Below, piece after piece: positions 34,625 to 48,726 of a stretch of 55,000 bases of DNA. A program made the translations under genes and the position numbers. The DNA comes from Bigelowiella natans CCMP2755. Its lineage: Eukaryota; Cercozoa; Chlorarachniophyceae. The notes under the pieces were generated by a model that made no database searches, was not told where the DNA came from, and saw only the letters and a program-made list of their open reading frames with translations. The stretch spans positions 40,001 to 95,000 of the forward strand of contig ADNK01003366.1 in assembly GCA_000320545.1 (NCBI GenBank). The letters run 5' to 3'. Numbering within the stretch: the stretch's first letter is position 1; each line of letters starts with the position of its first letter.

Positions 34625-35988
34625 ATAGCGATGAGTATGAGTGGCAAAAATGATGACGCACAAGTACTTTCTCCTGCGACTTTGAGATGTACCCATCCTG
34701 GTTGTCGCAAGAACAAGAAGAAGCAGAAAGAAAATAGTAACATAGTAGTAGTATCGAAATACTAATATAGGATGATGATCTTTCACGATTTCAATCTGCC
34801 TTAATCAGCGATAATGTTCTACAGAAGAAAGCATCCATGTAGTTATTACTATCAGCAAAGCTGAATCATGCATCATGCACCAATCTATGAATAATCTTTG
34901 AACAACTTTAAGAAACATTTCAATTTATGTGTCACAAAAATGGATCATCATGCTAGCCCTCATAGTGGTTAGTATAATTGTTAGTAGTACAGCTCCTAAC
35001 CTTCCGAAACATCATAAGCAAGTCATCGTGATCGAGACAGCACTTGAATTACAAAGAACTGTGTATTGCTCATAGCTTATGTATAAATTGAAGTCGATTA
35101 TGATCCGCAGACGAAGTCATTACACCCCTGGCATGCTAGATCATGATGAACATAGAAACATCTAGACGTATATGATGCAATATGTAACTTCGTAAGAAAG
35201 TTTTAAAACTCCGATGGTGGAGTAGGTACGTGTACGTTGATTGTGCATAATGAGTAAAGCTCATGATCTGTGCAGAGTTGCATACTTTGGCGGACAGGAA
35301 TCTCTATATGTGGTAGGCGCGTGGAAACAGATCCCAGTCCTCGTTTAACAAAGTGCAGAGAGCATCATGCATTGCAACGACACAACGTACGTGACGATAC
35401 GAGGCTAGGTTGGCTATCTGCATGCATTTGCACATGCACGTACCACGCTATATCATGTATAGATTGGAGCGTCGTTGTTGTCAACATGTTGACATTGTGA
35501 TGACGAACCTACTGTGCATGCATGCCGCACGAGCTAGCTTATAGTGTAGTGATACTTTTTTGTTGCATCATCACGCGTTGTCACATGCAATGAATCACGC
35601 ACGTACACTACTATTAGCTGTACGTACGCACTACCCTAGCACCAATACATTTTAGCTTTATTTTAGATGGTTTAGCGGTTTTCATTCATAGATGCATTTA
35701 GCTGCTTTTGATTTATTAAAATATAGCACACACACCGTTTGTGTAGCGATATTGTTTCCAAGCTAGAGGTAGTAAAGTCATGAGGCGCAGGAGCATAAAC
35801 ATGGCTTAGTCGTACTGCTTTTGTCTACGTGTACGACAATGTATTACCGGCTCATCATCATGGCAAAACCACCAATAATTAGCTGTACTAATCAAATATC
35901 TATAATGCATTCTAATGGTAGTAGATAGATTACTCTCACAACAAGAAACTTGGAAAAACAACCAAGGCTACTCATACCACACTCTAGT
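34625..35988. other. Convergent intergenic region with TGCA-rich island
   Basis: This sits between the 3' ends of the exonuclease gene (+) and the MATE gene (-). About 34,850-35,660 lacks microsatellites and is rich in GCATGC, TGCA, ACGTAC and GCTAGC words: roughly eight TGCA in 35,390-35,640, where about one is expected. No coding exon was recognised. Confidence 0.6.
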
Positions 35989-36749
35989 TTATAGCAGCAG
36001 TGAAAGATGATGAGAAATCCAATGATACATTCCAGCAGTAGCAACTGTTTCAGCAACTTCTTCCACAGCTTGTTCTGTCTTCTCAGGTAGCATTTGTACT
36101 TTTCAAACGTTGAGCCTATAATATTTAGTAAACATAGTGGTCATCATCATTCATACCCTAATACTCTACTGGAATCATACATTTTTTGTGTCAAAATAAT
36201 ATTATCCTTTGGAGTTTAAGTCATGTTATCGCGAGAGTTCTATGTCTAGAGAATGTTTATTTTTGTACACCATGTAACAACTACATGTATTTATTAATTT
36301 ACCTCTTTCAGCCAATTGATGTGAATGAAGATAACACAACCATTTAAAATAGCGTGTATAAGCGATGCAGTTGTGCATGCAAGTACTAGCCCAGGAACTC
36401 CTCTCGGCAAAAAGCAGTTCTCCTGCTGCTGCAATAGTAACAAATGAAATGAGAGAAAAGCACACCAAAAGATGATGATACCTTCTTCATACTTGCTGAA
36501 AGAAAGCTGAAAATCGGAGTATTGTAACTACTCGTAATTTTTTGGATGTATGTGCAAATTGCACAGTATCACTATTAGTAGCCATCTACCTCGTGACAAA
36601 AATGTTTAAATGCCAGTACGTAGGCCAGAGGTAAACAAATGATAAAGTAGGCTATAATCGATGTAACCTAAATGTGATATAATAATATTAGAAACTATGG
36701 AACTGTTGAGATCTAAAATTTCAATCTAGGAGTATATAACAATGACGGT

Positions 36750-36789
<40 letters not shown>

Positions 36790-37470
36790 ACTCTCTAATA
36801 CTGGTTCTCATTATTAGAAAAATTGAGTAGAAATCCCAAGAATAATCAGCAGCAGCAGCACAGAAGATGATGATGCGACAAGAGACAACGAAGGAGAGTC
36901 AGATAGAATAATGACAGAAATAAACAATTAGGAGATATTTAAACTACTACTATGTACATGCACAAATCCACGTGTTGCTGCGTTGAAAGAACAAAAGGTA
37001 TTGTAGTTAGTTATGTTTGATTTGCATCATTTCTTTACTCCTCACCAATCCAAGAGATTGTTTGCCAGCACCCCTTAGCATTCCATTCATAATCTAATCC
37101 ATCAGGAAGAACATGCAATGATCATGATGATATTGTTGTCCAATACGATTCATCGTCATTATCACTTCTCCTTTTCTACTAAAAACACCGTTGTTCTCTG
37201 AATATGATGATATAAATAAGAACTATTATGGTACACACACAATACATACATATACGCGGTAAATATGTTGTGTGAAATAATACCAAACATCTTTTGGTCT
37301 AATAAATATATCTCTACACACTCCTTCCAACATACCTCTTTGAGCCCGTCAAAGAGCTGCTGAATAACTACCATTGTAAAACAAATTCCCCCGACCTGAG
37401 TTGTGATAATATGGTGATATATGGAAAGCATGGTTATTATGAGTGATCATATCTCTATTATTATTTCTAT

Positions 37471-37502
<32 letters not shown>

Positions 37503-40003
37503 ATAGTACTCTGCTGCCTCATTTCTATTTTCACGCATAATAACAGTAACCGCACCAGAGACTGGATTTCATTACTAACTATTGCTTTAGTCGTTGAGGG
37601 AGGGGCAAAGAGCAAGGGCAGCTGGGTGCGTATTCCCTAAGATGATAGATAACAGGTGGGAAACAGCAGTTGTTTGTAATAATACCACAAATAATACGTT
37701 ATAGTATTGGTGGCAGCTAATGAATTATGACAAGAAGATATTAGATAATCATGGCTGATTGTTATCTATCTCTCGACTAGGTAGTACTACTACTAACAAC
37801 TGGTATAATGAATATTCGTATCGTCGTCGTTGTCGTCGTATTATTGTCCAATTAAGAGGCGGTTACGATTTATTTTAAATCAGAAAAAACAATTAGAAAA
37901 CATCCCAGACAGCAGCAGGGTACTATAGAAGAAGAAGAACTTGACGTATAGCTTGATCTTAAGTGATAATAAATAATAGTGTGATAATTACACTATAATT
38001 ACTACTTATTAGAAATTACCGGTAACAAGAGAATTATGCACACCACCAGCCATTGCAGCAAGAAGACAACTAAATTATCACCAGTAATTAATAATCATTA
38101 GTGATTAGTAGTCAAGTGTGCAGTAGTAGCCGACAAATACCAGATAGTAATAATAGTAGTATTATCGAAATAATAGATAATCACGCTGCTACTACTCTAC
38201 ATACCCTCCCTATACATAGCAGAATAATAATTAATTCACGACATTTAATAATTGACAGTAGCAAATTCAATAAAACAAAGGAATAACATCTTGATACTAC
38301 TAGATATAAATACATATGTGTGTGTGTGTGTGTGTGTGTTTATATGTATCACGAATATAGTTTATGATCATCTACTACTACCAATTGCTGCCTTTAGAAT
38401 TTTCTTTGGCCCCTCTCCCCTTCCGGCACTTGTTAGATGAATGATGAAAAGAAGGAATTAAGGAGGAAGGTGTGCAAAGTGCATCAGTAGACAATTTTAA
38501 TGAAATTACATTCAATAATCCACATATATTATCAATCTTCCGTTTGTTTGTTTTGTCTTTGTTTTCTTTATTGAGAATGATATGGGAAGTAGCATAGCAA
38601 TCAGAAGGCAGCATTTAAGTGGTGTAATAATGACGAAAAATAGAGAAATAGTACAAGTAAATACTATGGCAGCACGAAATATCATCTTATTCATATTATA
38701 CTTCATTTATTCATATCACCGAACAACATAACCCCCCCCCCCCCCCTCTCTCTCACACACACGCATATATCCATACTGACATCTTGAAATACCCTAGATT
38801 TGCTCCAACTCTTACGCACACCGCCATTGATACTCCGGATGAGAACATAAATATCAATCTATAACACACCATCATGTAATACATTGATTATTGCGAAGAT
38901 AGGAGAGAAATAATAAGTCAAATGATCATAAATGGTTATTGTTATTGTATGGGCGATGGTGGATAGGACAGAATCATACACTTACGCTGTGATGTTTAGA
39001 ATGATTGTCATCGAAATGACTTGAACCTGATCGATAATAATACAGTATAAACAAGAGAATAATAACACAATTCATCATCTTACAAGTCATACTACTACTA
39101 TTTCAAGAGAGGAAGAGAGATGTACAACTAATACATTTTGGTAATTAAATAAGACAGATTGTCGTATTTGCTGTCTGTAAGTACTGTAGTTGTAGTGTTC
39201 GTGATGATGGTTGTTGAATTATTATCGATATACTACGTACATCAGGATTAGGTAGAGTTCCAGCCATGAGCACCAGGACTTCAAATGCCCAGAATTCGCA
39301 TGCCTACCAATAAATATACCATGACGACGATAATACACAAGTAAGTAGGAAGAAGAAGAAGAAGGGCCTTTCTCTCTCTCTACTGTTGTGCGTCATTTGG
39401 ATAGGAGGAGGGGGATTTTACCAGCATTGATACAGCTGGTACTGAGATTGCAAGCATTTGATTCCATCCTCTTAAGGAGGCAGCAGCAGCGATTATCACC
39501 GTTCCAGATTTCGATTGAGGAGGAGAAGTAGGAGCAGGATAACCGTTGTTGCTACTACTACTTAGCTGTGGTCAATATTGTGTATTATTATCATCATCGT
39601 CGTCATCGATCGTCATCATCCATTTTGATTGTTTGCCAGTAATCAAGAAATGGGCTATGATGATGATGATGATAATGCATGATGCTCAAGGGAGGGAGGG
39701 GCTGATTAAGAAGAAGGAACAACACCTCAAAAACATATGATTGATTTGAAGGAGGAGGAGGAGGAGAATGTGCTGCTTCTAAAATAAATAGTCTTCTTCC
39801 CGTGATATAGTGTTCTATCTGACTATATCATTGATTATTATTATTACCCTTGCACAGACATTGGTCTGTACTACTACTGAGTTTGACATCTTCATTTGTA
39901 CGGTGACTATCAAGAAGAATCATCAATTACTAATTCAATGTATGGATAAATATTTAGTCTACTACGCAAATACTATGTAAATTAACATTACTCTCCTAAT
40001 ATT

Positions 40004-40042
<39 letters not shown>

Positions 40043-40118
40043 ATATATTGTATTGTGTTAGATAGTTGTTACTTACAGATAACGAGGACAAGGCCTCTTA
40101 GTATGTGGGTTATTGACC

Positions 40119-40153
<35 letters not shown>

Positions 40154-41424
40154 TGATGATGACGATGACGATGAGGAGGAAAGAAGAGAGATATTCTTAG
40201 ATATATTATCGGAGAAATAATATGTAGTATAGGTCATGAAATACTACTATAGCTACTACTACAAACGTATATTATGCATTAGTACTAACACCAAGCATAT
40301 TGTGCTCATTTACCTTAAAAATCATCACAATCATCATCAACAACAACACAATTATAAATTAGGAAGCATAAGACTCATCATCATCACTGTCACACATACC
40401 AAGCTGCTGCAGCTCCTCTCTCGCCTATTTTACATCGGAGAAAAAGAAGAAGAAGAAGAAGAAGATATTTAAATAAAAGGGGTATTAAGACAAACAACAT
40501 CAATAATAAGTCCTTGGCAGGGGAAACAAAAGAAGAGAGTATAAATCGTCCTTGAAACGCAGTAGATAATATATCATCTTGGTTTCTTTTTCGGATTATT
40601 GAGCAGAGAAGAATATATTCAAGGCAGGTACGGTTCATTCATTGATTTATTGAAGATCTATGTACATGTAGAAGAAGTGTTTGCATATAAAATGTGCTCG
40701 CAAACATACAAAGTGAGTACCTTCCTATTGATTCATGGTTACTATTGTCATTGTTACTGTTGGTTGTATTAGTCATCATCATTACCTAATTTGAGAACTC
40801 CAACTAAATAATACGTCACCATTATATGTATCGGTAACGTAAATCCAGATACATACCATAATGGCCGGGTAACACCCTTGATAATGAAAATGATAATAAT
40901 ATTAATTAATCACAATAATTGTGATAATAATATTAACAGATTTTCAACAAAAGTAGTGGAAATGGCAAGAGGCAAGCAGTAACAATACCGAGAGAGTAGT
41001 AGCTCAAACACACACACACACATCCTATTACGTACTACCTACTACCTGTGCAGACAAATATCGTTGAAAGGCCAGCGACAGAGCGTAACCATATGTGCCT
41101 GGGATTAAAAACCTGATAGTTGATGATGATGACGATGATGATGCTGGTACAACAAGCTGTTGGTATGAAGTGTTAGGTCAATTATTATATCTATTTTGAC
41201 GATGATGTGTGTGCTGAACTTCTTCGCATGTTGTTATATCTATTCGAGTATTATGTAGCCGTAGTTAAGTAACAGTAAACACATGCTATCATATGATGAT
41301 GTTATCAGTCAAGAAGAATGCCTATTTAAAGTCACCTGACGTAGTTGCTGGCTATCTTTGCCATATCAACAGTTTGCCCTGAAAACACGACAATATGGAT
41401 TCATTGTTGGTACTATTAGCTGTG

Positions 41425-41466
<42 letters not shown>

Positions 41467-41536
41467 ATGTGTGTGTGTGTGTGTGTGTCTGTGTGTGTGT
41501 GTGTGTGTTTGATTATTATTTCTGCATGTAAAGATA

Positions 41537-41576
<40 letters not shown>

Positions 41577-41866
41577 AAGATACAGGAAAATTTTCTCCGA
41601 ATTGTAAAATATGGCTGCATCTGGTAATTAGATAAATTATAAAAGAGATTATATCATCATCACTTAGTGGTAGGAGAAGAATCTATATGATGCAAAATAC
41701 AAATACATTTATGTACTAGGATCAAAGGTAGTAGTAGGTGCAACCAACCGATTGAAGCAACGATAAATAGCAAAATGATGCCTCTTAAAAGAATCTGTTA
41801 TATGGATCAGTCATGATTCAGAGTGTGATAAAAAAGGCAAACATTGTTAGATTCACTGCCCCCAGC

Positions 41867-41904
<38 letters not shown>

Positions 41905-42954
41905 ACACACACACACACACACACATTCTACAACTACTACTCATACGAATACTAATACTACTGTTACTACTTAGTAGAATGAATTACTACCTCGAGCATG
42001 AGATGATAACATTTTCTTCCATATGCCTTGGTCAACACCAACAAAAACAACAACAACAACAACAACAACAAACAACAACAAACAACAACAGCGATAATAT
42101 TCGAACATCGAAGAATCATGGAGGAGCGAAAGTCATTATTAAACATGAAATAATGTATTAGGTACTACTTAGCCGCACATCGTATTCACCACCACCATTT
42201 CATCATCAAGTAACCGTAACAGTCCATAATCGTGAATGCAGAGTAGTAAGCAGCACAAAATAATAAGACTATAAACTACTACCACTGATAGAATCACCAC
42301 CATCAACAATATAACAACAACAACAGCAACAACATCTTGACCAAACAACCTGAGAGCTTAGAGTGTCTATACCTTCCGATAATCCAAGGAGAATTGTAGA
42401 TCCTACCATACTGAGTACAAGTAAATACATCATCATCATACGGATCGAAGTAGTTGTTGTAGTAGTAGTCGTCATCAGGAGGAAATGTGATCAATAGAGT
42501 AATATAAGGTCATGAATGGTGAAAAGGATATTTACCAATTCTGCAGGTTATTGGAAACTACTACTACTACATTCCGTAATCTCTTCATCATCATCATTAT
42601 TATCATCTACCTCCCAAAGGTAGAACCGACAGCAATTCCTCCCAATTGCTGAGGTCCTGCTAAACGTCCAACCAAGACCAACGAGGAAATAGTCACCCCA
42701 TATCCTGAAAGCTGTTGCATGACGTTTGGAAGGCCAATCTTGAATATCAACCAAGCTTCCTCAAATACCGACAACGAGATGTCTTCTCCAGCAATAATTT
42801 CAGGCAGATCTTCTCCTTTTTCACCAAGAAAACCAGTGGGTAATTTTTCATCACTAGCTCTAGAAGGATGTGTTGCAATGAGAAGGGGCGTGGATTCATG
42901 AGGATGAGACTTCATGGGTGCTCGTAAATCGGTAAGTTCTCTCTCTAACCCCAT
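35989..42954 (-). CDS. MATE-family multidrug/toxin extrusion transporter
   Basis: Integral-membrane antiporter of small organic compounds. It starts at ATG 42954 with an acidic N-terminus, then IGLPNVMQQLSGYGVTISSL and VGRLAGPQQLGGIAVGSTFG. Recognised exons in order: 42954-42611, 42410-42350 (SMVGSTILLGLSEGIDTLSS), 42026-41991 (AYGRKCYHLMLE), 41794-41749, 41620-41576, 41378-41336 (GQTVDMAKIASNYV), 41112-41046 (IPGTYGYALSLAFQRYL), 40876-40857, 39468-39422, 39303-39241 (ACEFWAFEVLVLMAGTLPNP), 39026-38986, 38858-38793 (MAVCVRVGANLG), 37395-37336, 37093-37046 (IMNGMLRGAGKQSLGL), 36422-36303 (RGVPGLVLACTTASL) and 36081-35989. These match the plant/eukaryote MATE order. I could not place exons for about two helices (between 40857 and 39468, and 38793 and 37395); 38700-38500 and 38060-37985 hold hydrophobic candidates. 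Confidence 0.9.
36751..36787. repeat. (CT)n microsatellite
   Basis: About 18 CT units in a MATE intron; on the transcribed strand this is (AG)n. Confidence 0.95.
40005..40041. repeat. (CT)n microsatellite
   Basis: About 18 CT units in the MATE gene. Confidence 0.95.
41428..41574. repeat. Adjacent (CT)n, (GT)n and (AT)n runs
   Basis: Three dinucleotide runs occur within 150 bases, in the intron between MATE exons 41620-41576 and 41378-41336. Confidence 0.95.
41870..41926. repeat. (AT)n(CA)n compound microsatellite
   Basis: An AT run is joined to an AC run by a TC dinucleotide in the MATE gene. Confidence 0.95.
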
Positions 42955-43868
42955 GTATCACTCACTTCTTGGGTGATGTATAAAGTTACAGATTAAGTTT
43001 CCTCTGAGCTATTCCTCAACATCAATTTCTACTATGTTGCTATCCCCTCATTGAGCATTAGTTTTCTTCCAATGGTTATCCTGAAGACTTTGCCTTCTTC
43101 CGATATGTGTTCTGCAGTACTTCGTGGTATGACACTCTAACCAGGTTGCTCCCCAGGCTGCTCTCTAGTTAAGGCTGGTGATGTTTCAACTTATTGGTGC
43201 AACTGAGTAGCAGTAGTAGTAGTGGTAGTGGTAGTAGTAGTTAGTAGTAGTTGTTAGTAGTAGTAGTAGTAGTAGTAGTAGCGGTAAATCTAGTAACAGT
43301 GACTGACTGTGAATATCTACCAGGAAGAGGGACGGATGGAGGGAGGAGGAGGATGGATGGCTCTTTGAGCAGTAGGGTAGGTAGGTAGATGCTAACAGTG
43401 ACTGAGTATGAATATCTACGAGGAGGAGGGAGGGATGGAGGGAGGAGGGGGAGGATGGTTCCTCCTTGAGTAGTAGTAGTAGTAGTAGGGTAGGTAGATT
43501 AGATGCTCACACTCCACAATCTATCTTGTAGTACAAATATTCCATATTTAGTCCAGAAATAACACTCAAAACATCCCACTATATATTTATTTATTTTAAA
43601 ATGAATTCCATAATTTGTTATCACGAGAGAAAATATTTGATAAATTTTCTCCGATTATTTAGGCTTAAAGTAATGTCTATTACAATGTAAGAATTATAAC
43701 ACTAATTGCAACAATAACAACAACCATCAGAGAGCTAGAAGACGAACGAGGAGGAGGAGGAGGAGGAGGACCCCCCATCTCAACAATAATAATTAAATAG
43801 CACAACGAGGAGATCGAGAACAGCAACAGGACGGCGAGGCAGGATTCGCACACCCACCACCACCGAAT
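42955..43868. other. Divergent upstream region of MATE and PSMG3-like genes
   Basis: This lies between two start codons. 43205-43500 is a degenerate tandem array: (TAG)n blocks alternate with GTGACTGA, GAATATCTAC and (GGAGG)n/GATGGA-rich purine segments in at least two rounds. 43540-43680 is AT-rich. No TGCA-rich island is present, unlike at gene 3' ends. Confidence 0.55.
43205..43500. repeat. Degenerate tandem array of TAG blocks and purine-rich blocks
   Basis: GAATATCTACCAGGAAGAGG with GATGGAGGGAGGAGG, and its variant GAATATCTACGAGGAGGAGG, each follow a (TAG)n and TAACAGTGACTG segment. One strand is strongly purine-biased. Confidence 0.85.
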
Positions 43869-44639
43869 ATGAATGGCAGCAATAGACAACAGCAGCAGCA
43901 ACACCCTTTAGAGAAAAATGTCCGAAAGGGCAAAGTGACAATAAACGGTGTCCTCACTGACCTGGTACTCACAGCGTATTCCAATAAGGTCTTCATAATC
44001 GCCACTCAGAACGGAAAATGTGGCACTTTGGTTCGTGATAAGTCCTACATTATCCCTATTGTATAACGCACAAAACGACGTCTATCTTTGGAATATTAGG
44101 TAACAGCTGAAAGGGATACTAAATCTTTAAGTGCGGGAGCTACTTCTAAAGATGTCACATATAGTACGAAGACACTAATTGGAAAGAGGTATCAATTATA
44201 CAAGCGCTGGCTAGTTTGAAAAAAGCTATTATTCTCTGCTGCAGCCACGTTATGGAAAATCAAGTATTTTAATATTAACAATTGTACATAGGGAGGACCC
44301 GTATATAAGCCTTCTCGCAAGAAATTTAGTAGCAAAGATCGGCTTAACGGGAAGATCGCTCTTGTTGGGAATCAATATTGTAAGTTGTAGTAGACCCGAA
44401 ACTTTGGAAATAAAGCAATTAGTAAATCACTCTTTGTTTTCGAGCAGAAAGACTTAGATGTAGCTTCAACGAAGGATTTGATAAAAGCAATCGAAACCTT
44501 GAAGGTACCTTTCTTGACTTTGAATTCCATTTCACGACTTATTGGCGGTGTCTCTTTGCAATGGACAAAAGGTTTGGTGACTAATTTCGTTAATGGCGGC
44601 GCATATCGATATGGATGGACTATCTGTAACATTATTTAA
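43869..44639 (+). CDS. PSMG3: Proteasome assembly chaperone 3 (PSMG3-like)
   Basis: A small chaperone that, with its partner, helps build the 20S proteasome alpha ring in the cytosol or nucleus. Exons 43869-44030, 44100-44188, 44292-44379 and 44448-44639 (TAA) give 176 residues. The N-terminus is Gln-rich. Then come ITINGVLTDLV-type strands, TAYSNKVFIIATQNGKCGTL, and an exon with DPYISLLARNLVAKIG and SLLLGINI, matching the PAC3 order of strands and its closing 'LLGxxL' segment. The first intron uses GTTCGT as donor, which is weak. The last exon runs about 45 codons past the expected PAC3 end (VPFLTLNSISRLIGG...TICNII); it may be a real extension, or an unseen intron may end the protein sooner. 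Its introns are short and have few microsatellites. Confidence 0.8.
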
Positions 44640-45700
44640 GTGATTATCATCGAGGAATGGATCCAGTGCAGTAGACTTGATGCGTCCTATTTCGATCCTA
44701 CTTGGAACACAAAAGCACAGCTAATGCTTTGAAGCTGAAATACGCTTACATATAGATGGCTTCCATCATGCACACATGCGTAGGATAATGATATGTTACA
44801 TGATAATGTAGCGCTGTATGTGTGGCACGCTGCAGTCGCGATCATCGCAACATGCTGGCGATCGGCCAACACGTCCAAGCGCAATGAGTGCAGCTTGCAG
44901 ATCAGCATTAGCAGCAAAATTCGAAAGTGTCATTCGTCATCATCCCGCGCGTACGTGTGTGTGTGCGCAATGATTGATCAAGTAGCTTAGCAGTGTGATC
45001 GAAACAAAGCCCAGTGGCTGTTGGACACGCTGCATGTGCATTTCTGTCGTGACGTACAGCTAAACGCAATGCGATGCGGCGCTACGCTATGAGGTGTGTG
45101 TGCATGCAATGTGCGATGTGTATACGTCGAACAGCAACCCTTGCGTCATTATTGGACCCGCACGCATCATTTGCGCACTCATGCAATTTTATTTACAGCA
45201 ATCGTATAACCATCACGTAGTACATCAATAGTTCAACCAATGATTGTGTACAGCGTGTGCACAGGTCGCTCTGCGTTTCCACTTGCCATTCTGTGAATTT
45301 CTGAATCACTCACTTCTTCTAGTGGTGTCGATCATGCTATGCGTGCACGATGAACAACTTGTTAGCCATAGCTAGTTAGATAGCGTAGTAGCAGCGTGCA
45401 AACAAATTAATGGCTGCTGCCGGCTGCAAATGACTAGACAATGTGTTCGATCGTGCATGAATTTGGTGGTTACAAACTTTGTTGGGCTTCACGCACACGC
45501 AGCGTGGAAAGGACATGAACATGTGACATACGCACATGTGCGCTCTATACCGTGCTAGCGTGACCGTTGATTGTTCACTCTTCAATTCAAGGCGCAGCCT
45601 CACTACGGAATGATGTTAGTGATCAACGAGATCACTGCATTTCACAATTTTAAATAAATTCCGTGGCAACTGAAATCTTTAACCTCACCAAACAGTATCG
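44640..45700. other. Convergent intergenic region with TGCA/CpG-rich island
   Basis: This lies between the 3' ends of the PSMG3-like gene (+) and the large coiled-coil gene (-). About 44,690-45,620 lacks microsatellites and is dense in TGCA, GCATGC, CGCAATGCG and GTGTGCATGC words, with far more CpG than the adjoining introns. No coding exon was recognised. Confidence 0.6.
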
Positions 45701-45846
45701 TTATGGAAGTCTGACCTCTCCATTACATGCTCTGCTGCCATTAGTGAGTATTCCAACTACCCATAAACCCTTCGATGCCTTTTAATTCCTATTCGTACGA
45801 CACCACACACACACACAGGAATACACTCATTTACCACACAAATTCA

Positions 45847-45885
<39 letters not shown>

Positions 45886-46747
45886 ATATACATATAAAAT
45901 TTGCGTGTAATCACGCAAATAATACCTTCATATAGGCCATGTATTCGTTTCGAATTTCTTTCCTATTCATGAAGTTCTTCCTGTGACATCATCAAAACTT
46001 CATGTGAAACAGAGCCCATTTGTCCAAGCAGATAGCTGATTCTTAGATTGAAAGTATGGTGAAAAGGACGAGCTTCTCCTCGGTTATATATAATTTGCCC
46101 GCTACTACTACTACTACTACTACTACTACTATCATATAATATCATATCAATACAAGGACTAGAGCACCACCTTGACTCTTGAAACTTCCATGGGAAAACA
46201 CTACATTGAGGGTCTCTTAGACTTCCTGATACTCTGGCCAACTTCTTATAATCGAAAGGACGACGAACACGTCGAGTAATAGCGCTCACCTCATTTGAGT
46301 ATTTGCGAGCGTTTTGAGACCGCAACGAGCTTAGAATGGAGGGGTTTTGATTTCCTCTTCTAGCTACTGAGGATTTATCACCGGTTATCGTTGTCGCAGC
46401 AGCAGCAGCAGCAGTAGCAGCAAAAATATGTTTTCTGTCTTGATGCTGAGAGGAGTAAATCTTGTGACTGTTTAGAGGAAGCGGAAGAGGAAGAGGAGGA
46501 GGAGGAGGGGGATGAGGAGGATATGATAATCTGTAAGTGACAACAACATAGTAGTACAACATCATCATACAATTTGTTAATATGACGAGGAGGAGGACGA
46601 AATACAGGACAGACTGCAGCACGATTGACACAACACCAGTAAGTAGCAGCAGCAGCACAAACAGAAGATCTACCCAACCTCACTCTCAATCTCAAGTAAA
46701 AAAAGGAATATCGTTTTTAGTAAAGCCTTCTTGTCATGTTCTTACTA

Positions 46748-46782
<35 letters not shown>

Positions 46783-47836
46783 TATATCTTCGTTGATGAA
46801 TCACCTATCATAAATATAATAATAATAATGACTACACAACCTGTTGTCAGACGAATGAACGATAGGTGAAATATTTGCTGGTGATATGCTGCTGCTGTTA
46901 GCTCCTACTTTGGTTTCCCTCCCACTACTACGATTGTTGCGGCTCAACCCCCCATTTTGTTGTAGGTTGTCAGTCTTCTTATCTTGCTGTAGCTGCTGCT
47001 GCTGCCTACTACTTCTTTTCCCAATTGACGACCCCATCGCCCGATTATTCTGCTTTCTGTCATCATCACCACCATCTCTACCAACACTATATTCTGCTGC
47101 TTTAGCACTTGCAGTAGTAGTAGTATCTGTGACATTGATGATTTGATCAGGTTGTTGGGTCTGCTGTCCTCCTTGTTGCTCTTGCCACGAAGTAGAACTA
47201 GTGGGACCTGCAATTCCATCATCAATCACTCATTCAATCAATCACTCTATCAATCAGTGTTATAAGCAGTAGCGACCTCCAGCAAAAACAATAGTACAAA
47301 TAAGAGTAGCTGTAATGGCAAGTGGTAGTCATCGTTAAAGAAGAAGAAGAACAACAAGCAGTAGTAGTTGTTGTAGTCGTGTTTGCTATTGTTTGCTTTG
47401 TATATTGGGGTTGTATAGTTTGCTTTATATATTGGAGTTGTAGTCGTGTTTACTATTGTTTGCTTTGTATATTGGCTGCATAACCATAATTGAGCTAATG
47501 AGTGAGTAAGTGGGATAGTGCGAGAAGGAAGAGGAGGAGGATAAGGAGGAGAAGGGGGAGGGAAATTATGTATAATACTGCTTTACGTAGATGAGAAAGT
47601 AGTGCTGTACTAGCGTTCCGTTATATATCTATATGTAATGATGGTGTCATCATCCCCTGGGTGGAAGATAATAGATACTATTTATATTATTACTTGCAAC
47701 TCAGGTACTAGTAAAATGTTGTTGTATTATATAACTTACGGTAGAATCTCCTCACTGTTGATCTCAAGTGTATGGATTCAATAATTCCATGAAAACGACA
47801 TCTATCAAGATAAACTCGAAGAGGTCTCCTGAGTAG

Positions 47837-47869
<33 letters not shown>

Positions 47870-48690
47870 TAACAACAACAACAATATTTTGACAATACCA
47901 GTAAGAATTACACCAAAGACAATTTAAACTCTCAGTTAGCTACTACTGCAACTACTACTACTACTACTACTACTACTACATACTGATTTCTAAAAGCTTC
48001 TGCATGACGATTAGATGGAAAAAGGATATTGACTTTACCCCGGATACCACCGCAACCTTTGTCATTGCAGTAGTAAGTAGTAGTAGTAGTAGTAGTAGTA
48101 GTAGGAGGAGGAGGAGGAGGAGGAGAAGTAGTAGCACACAAAAGGCACAAAAAACAACATTATATTGAGACTACTACTACTACTAGTAGTAGTGGGTAAA
48201 AGTTAAATGGGGTGGTGTTTGGGAGACTACCATTACTACTTTTACTACTACTACTGCTATTGCTGCTACTACTAAAAATATCACTGATTAGCAGATAGAG
48301 ATTCTATCTATCATCATTTTTAATATTTGAGAAGGGGGCTAATATTTTAGATGAAGAAGATATGTACATTTTATAGCAGAGACTCATTTTACCTATTTTC
48401 TTTTTATTACTGTAGTGCTACTACTACTACTACTACTCTAATCATATGACCTCCTCCTCTTTCTTCTTCTGCTGGTAATATATCTGACATTCGTATATGA
48501 GATACTGCTATACCCGTGAGTTTACTCACGGAAAGGCAGATATCTTCTTTTAGATTATTGTGCTGGTAGGGAGGAGTTGCTGCTGCTGTGGAATATTTAA
48601 CAACAATTTAGAACAAATGCATGCAAAGTAGAAATTATGACAGAAGGAAGGAAGAAAGAAGACAAAGCACCACCCCATAGCAAATGATTG

Positions 48691-48726
<36 letters not shown>

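Noticed and set aside
44372-44632. Minus-strand 86-codon frame
   Set aside because: It is antisense to the last exon of the PSMG3-like gene, whose protein order is recognisable.
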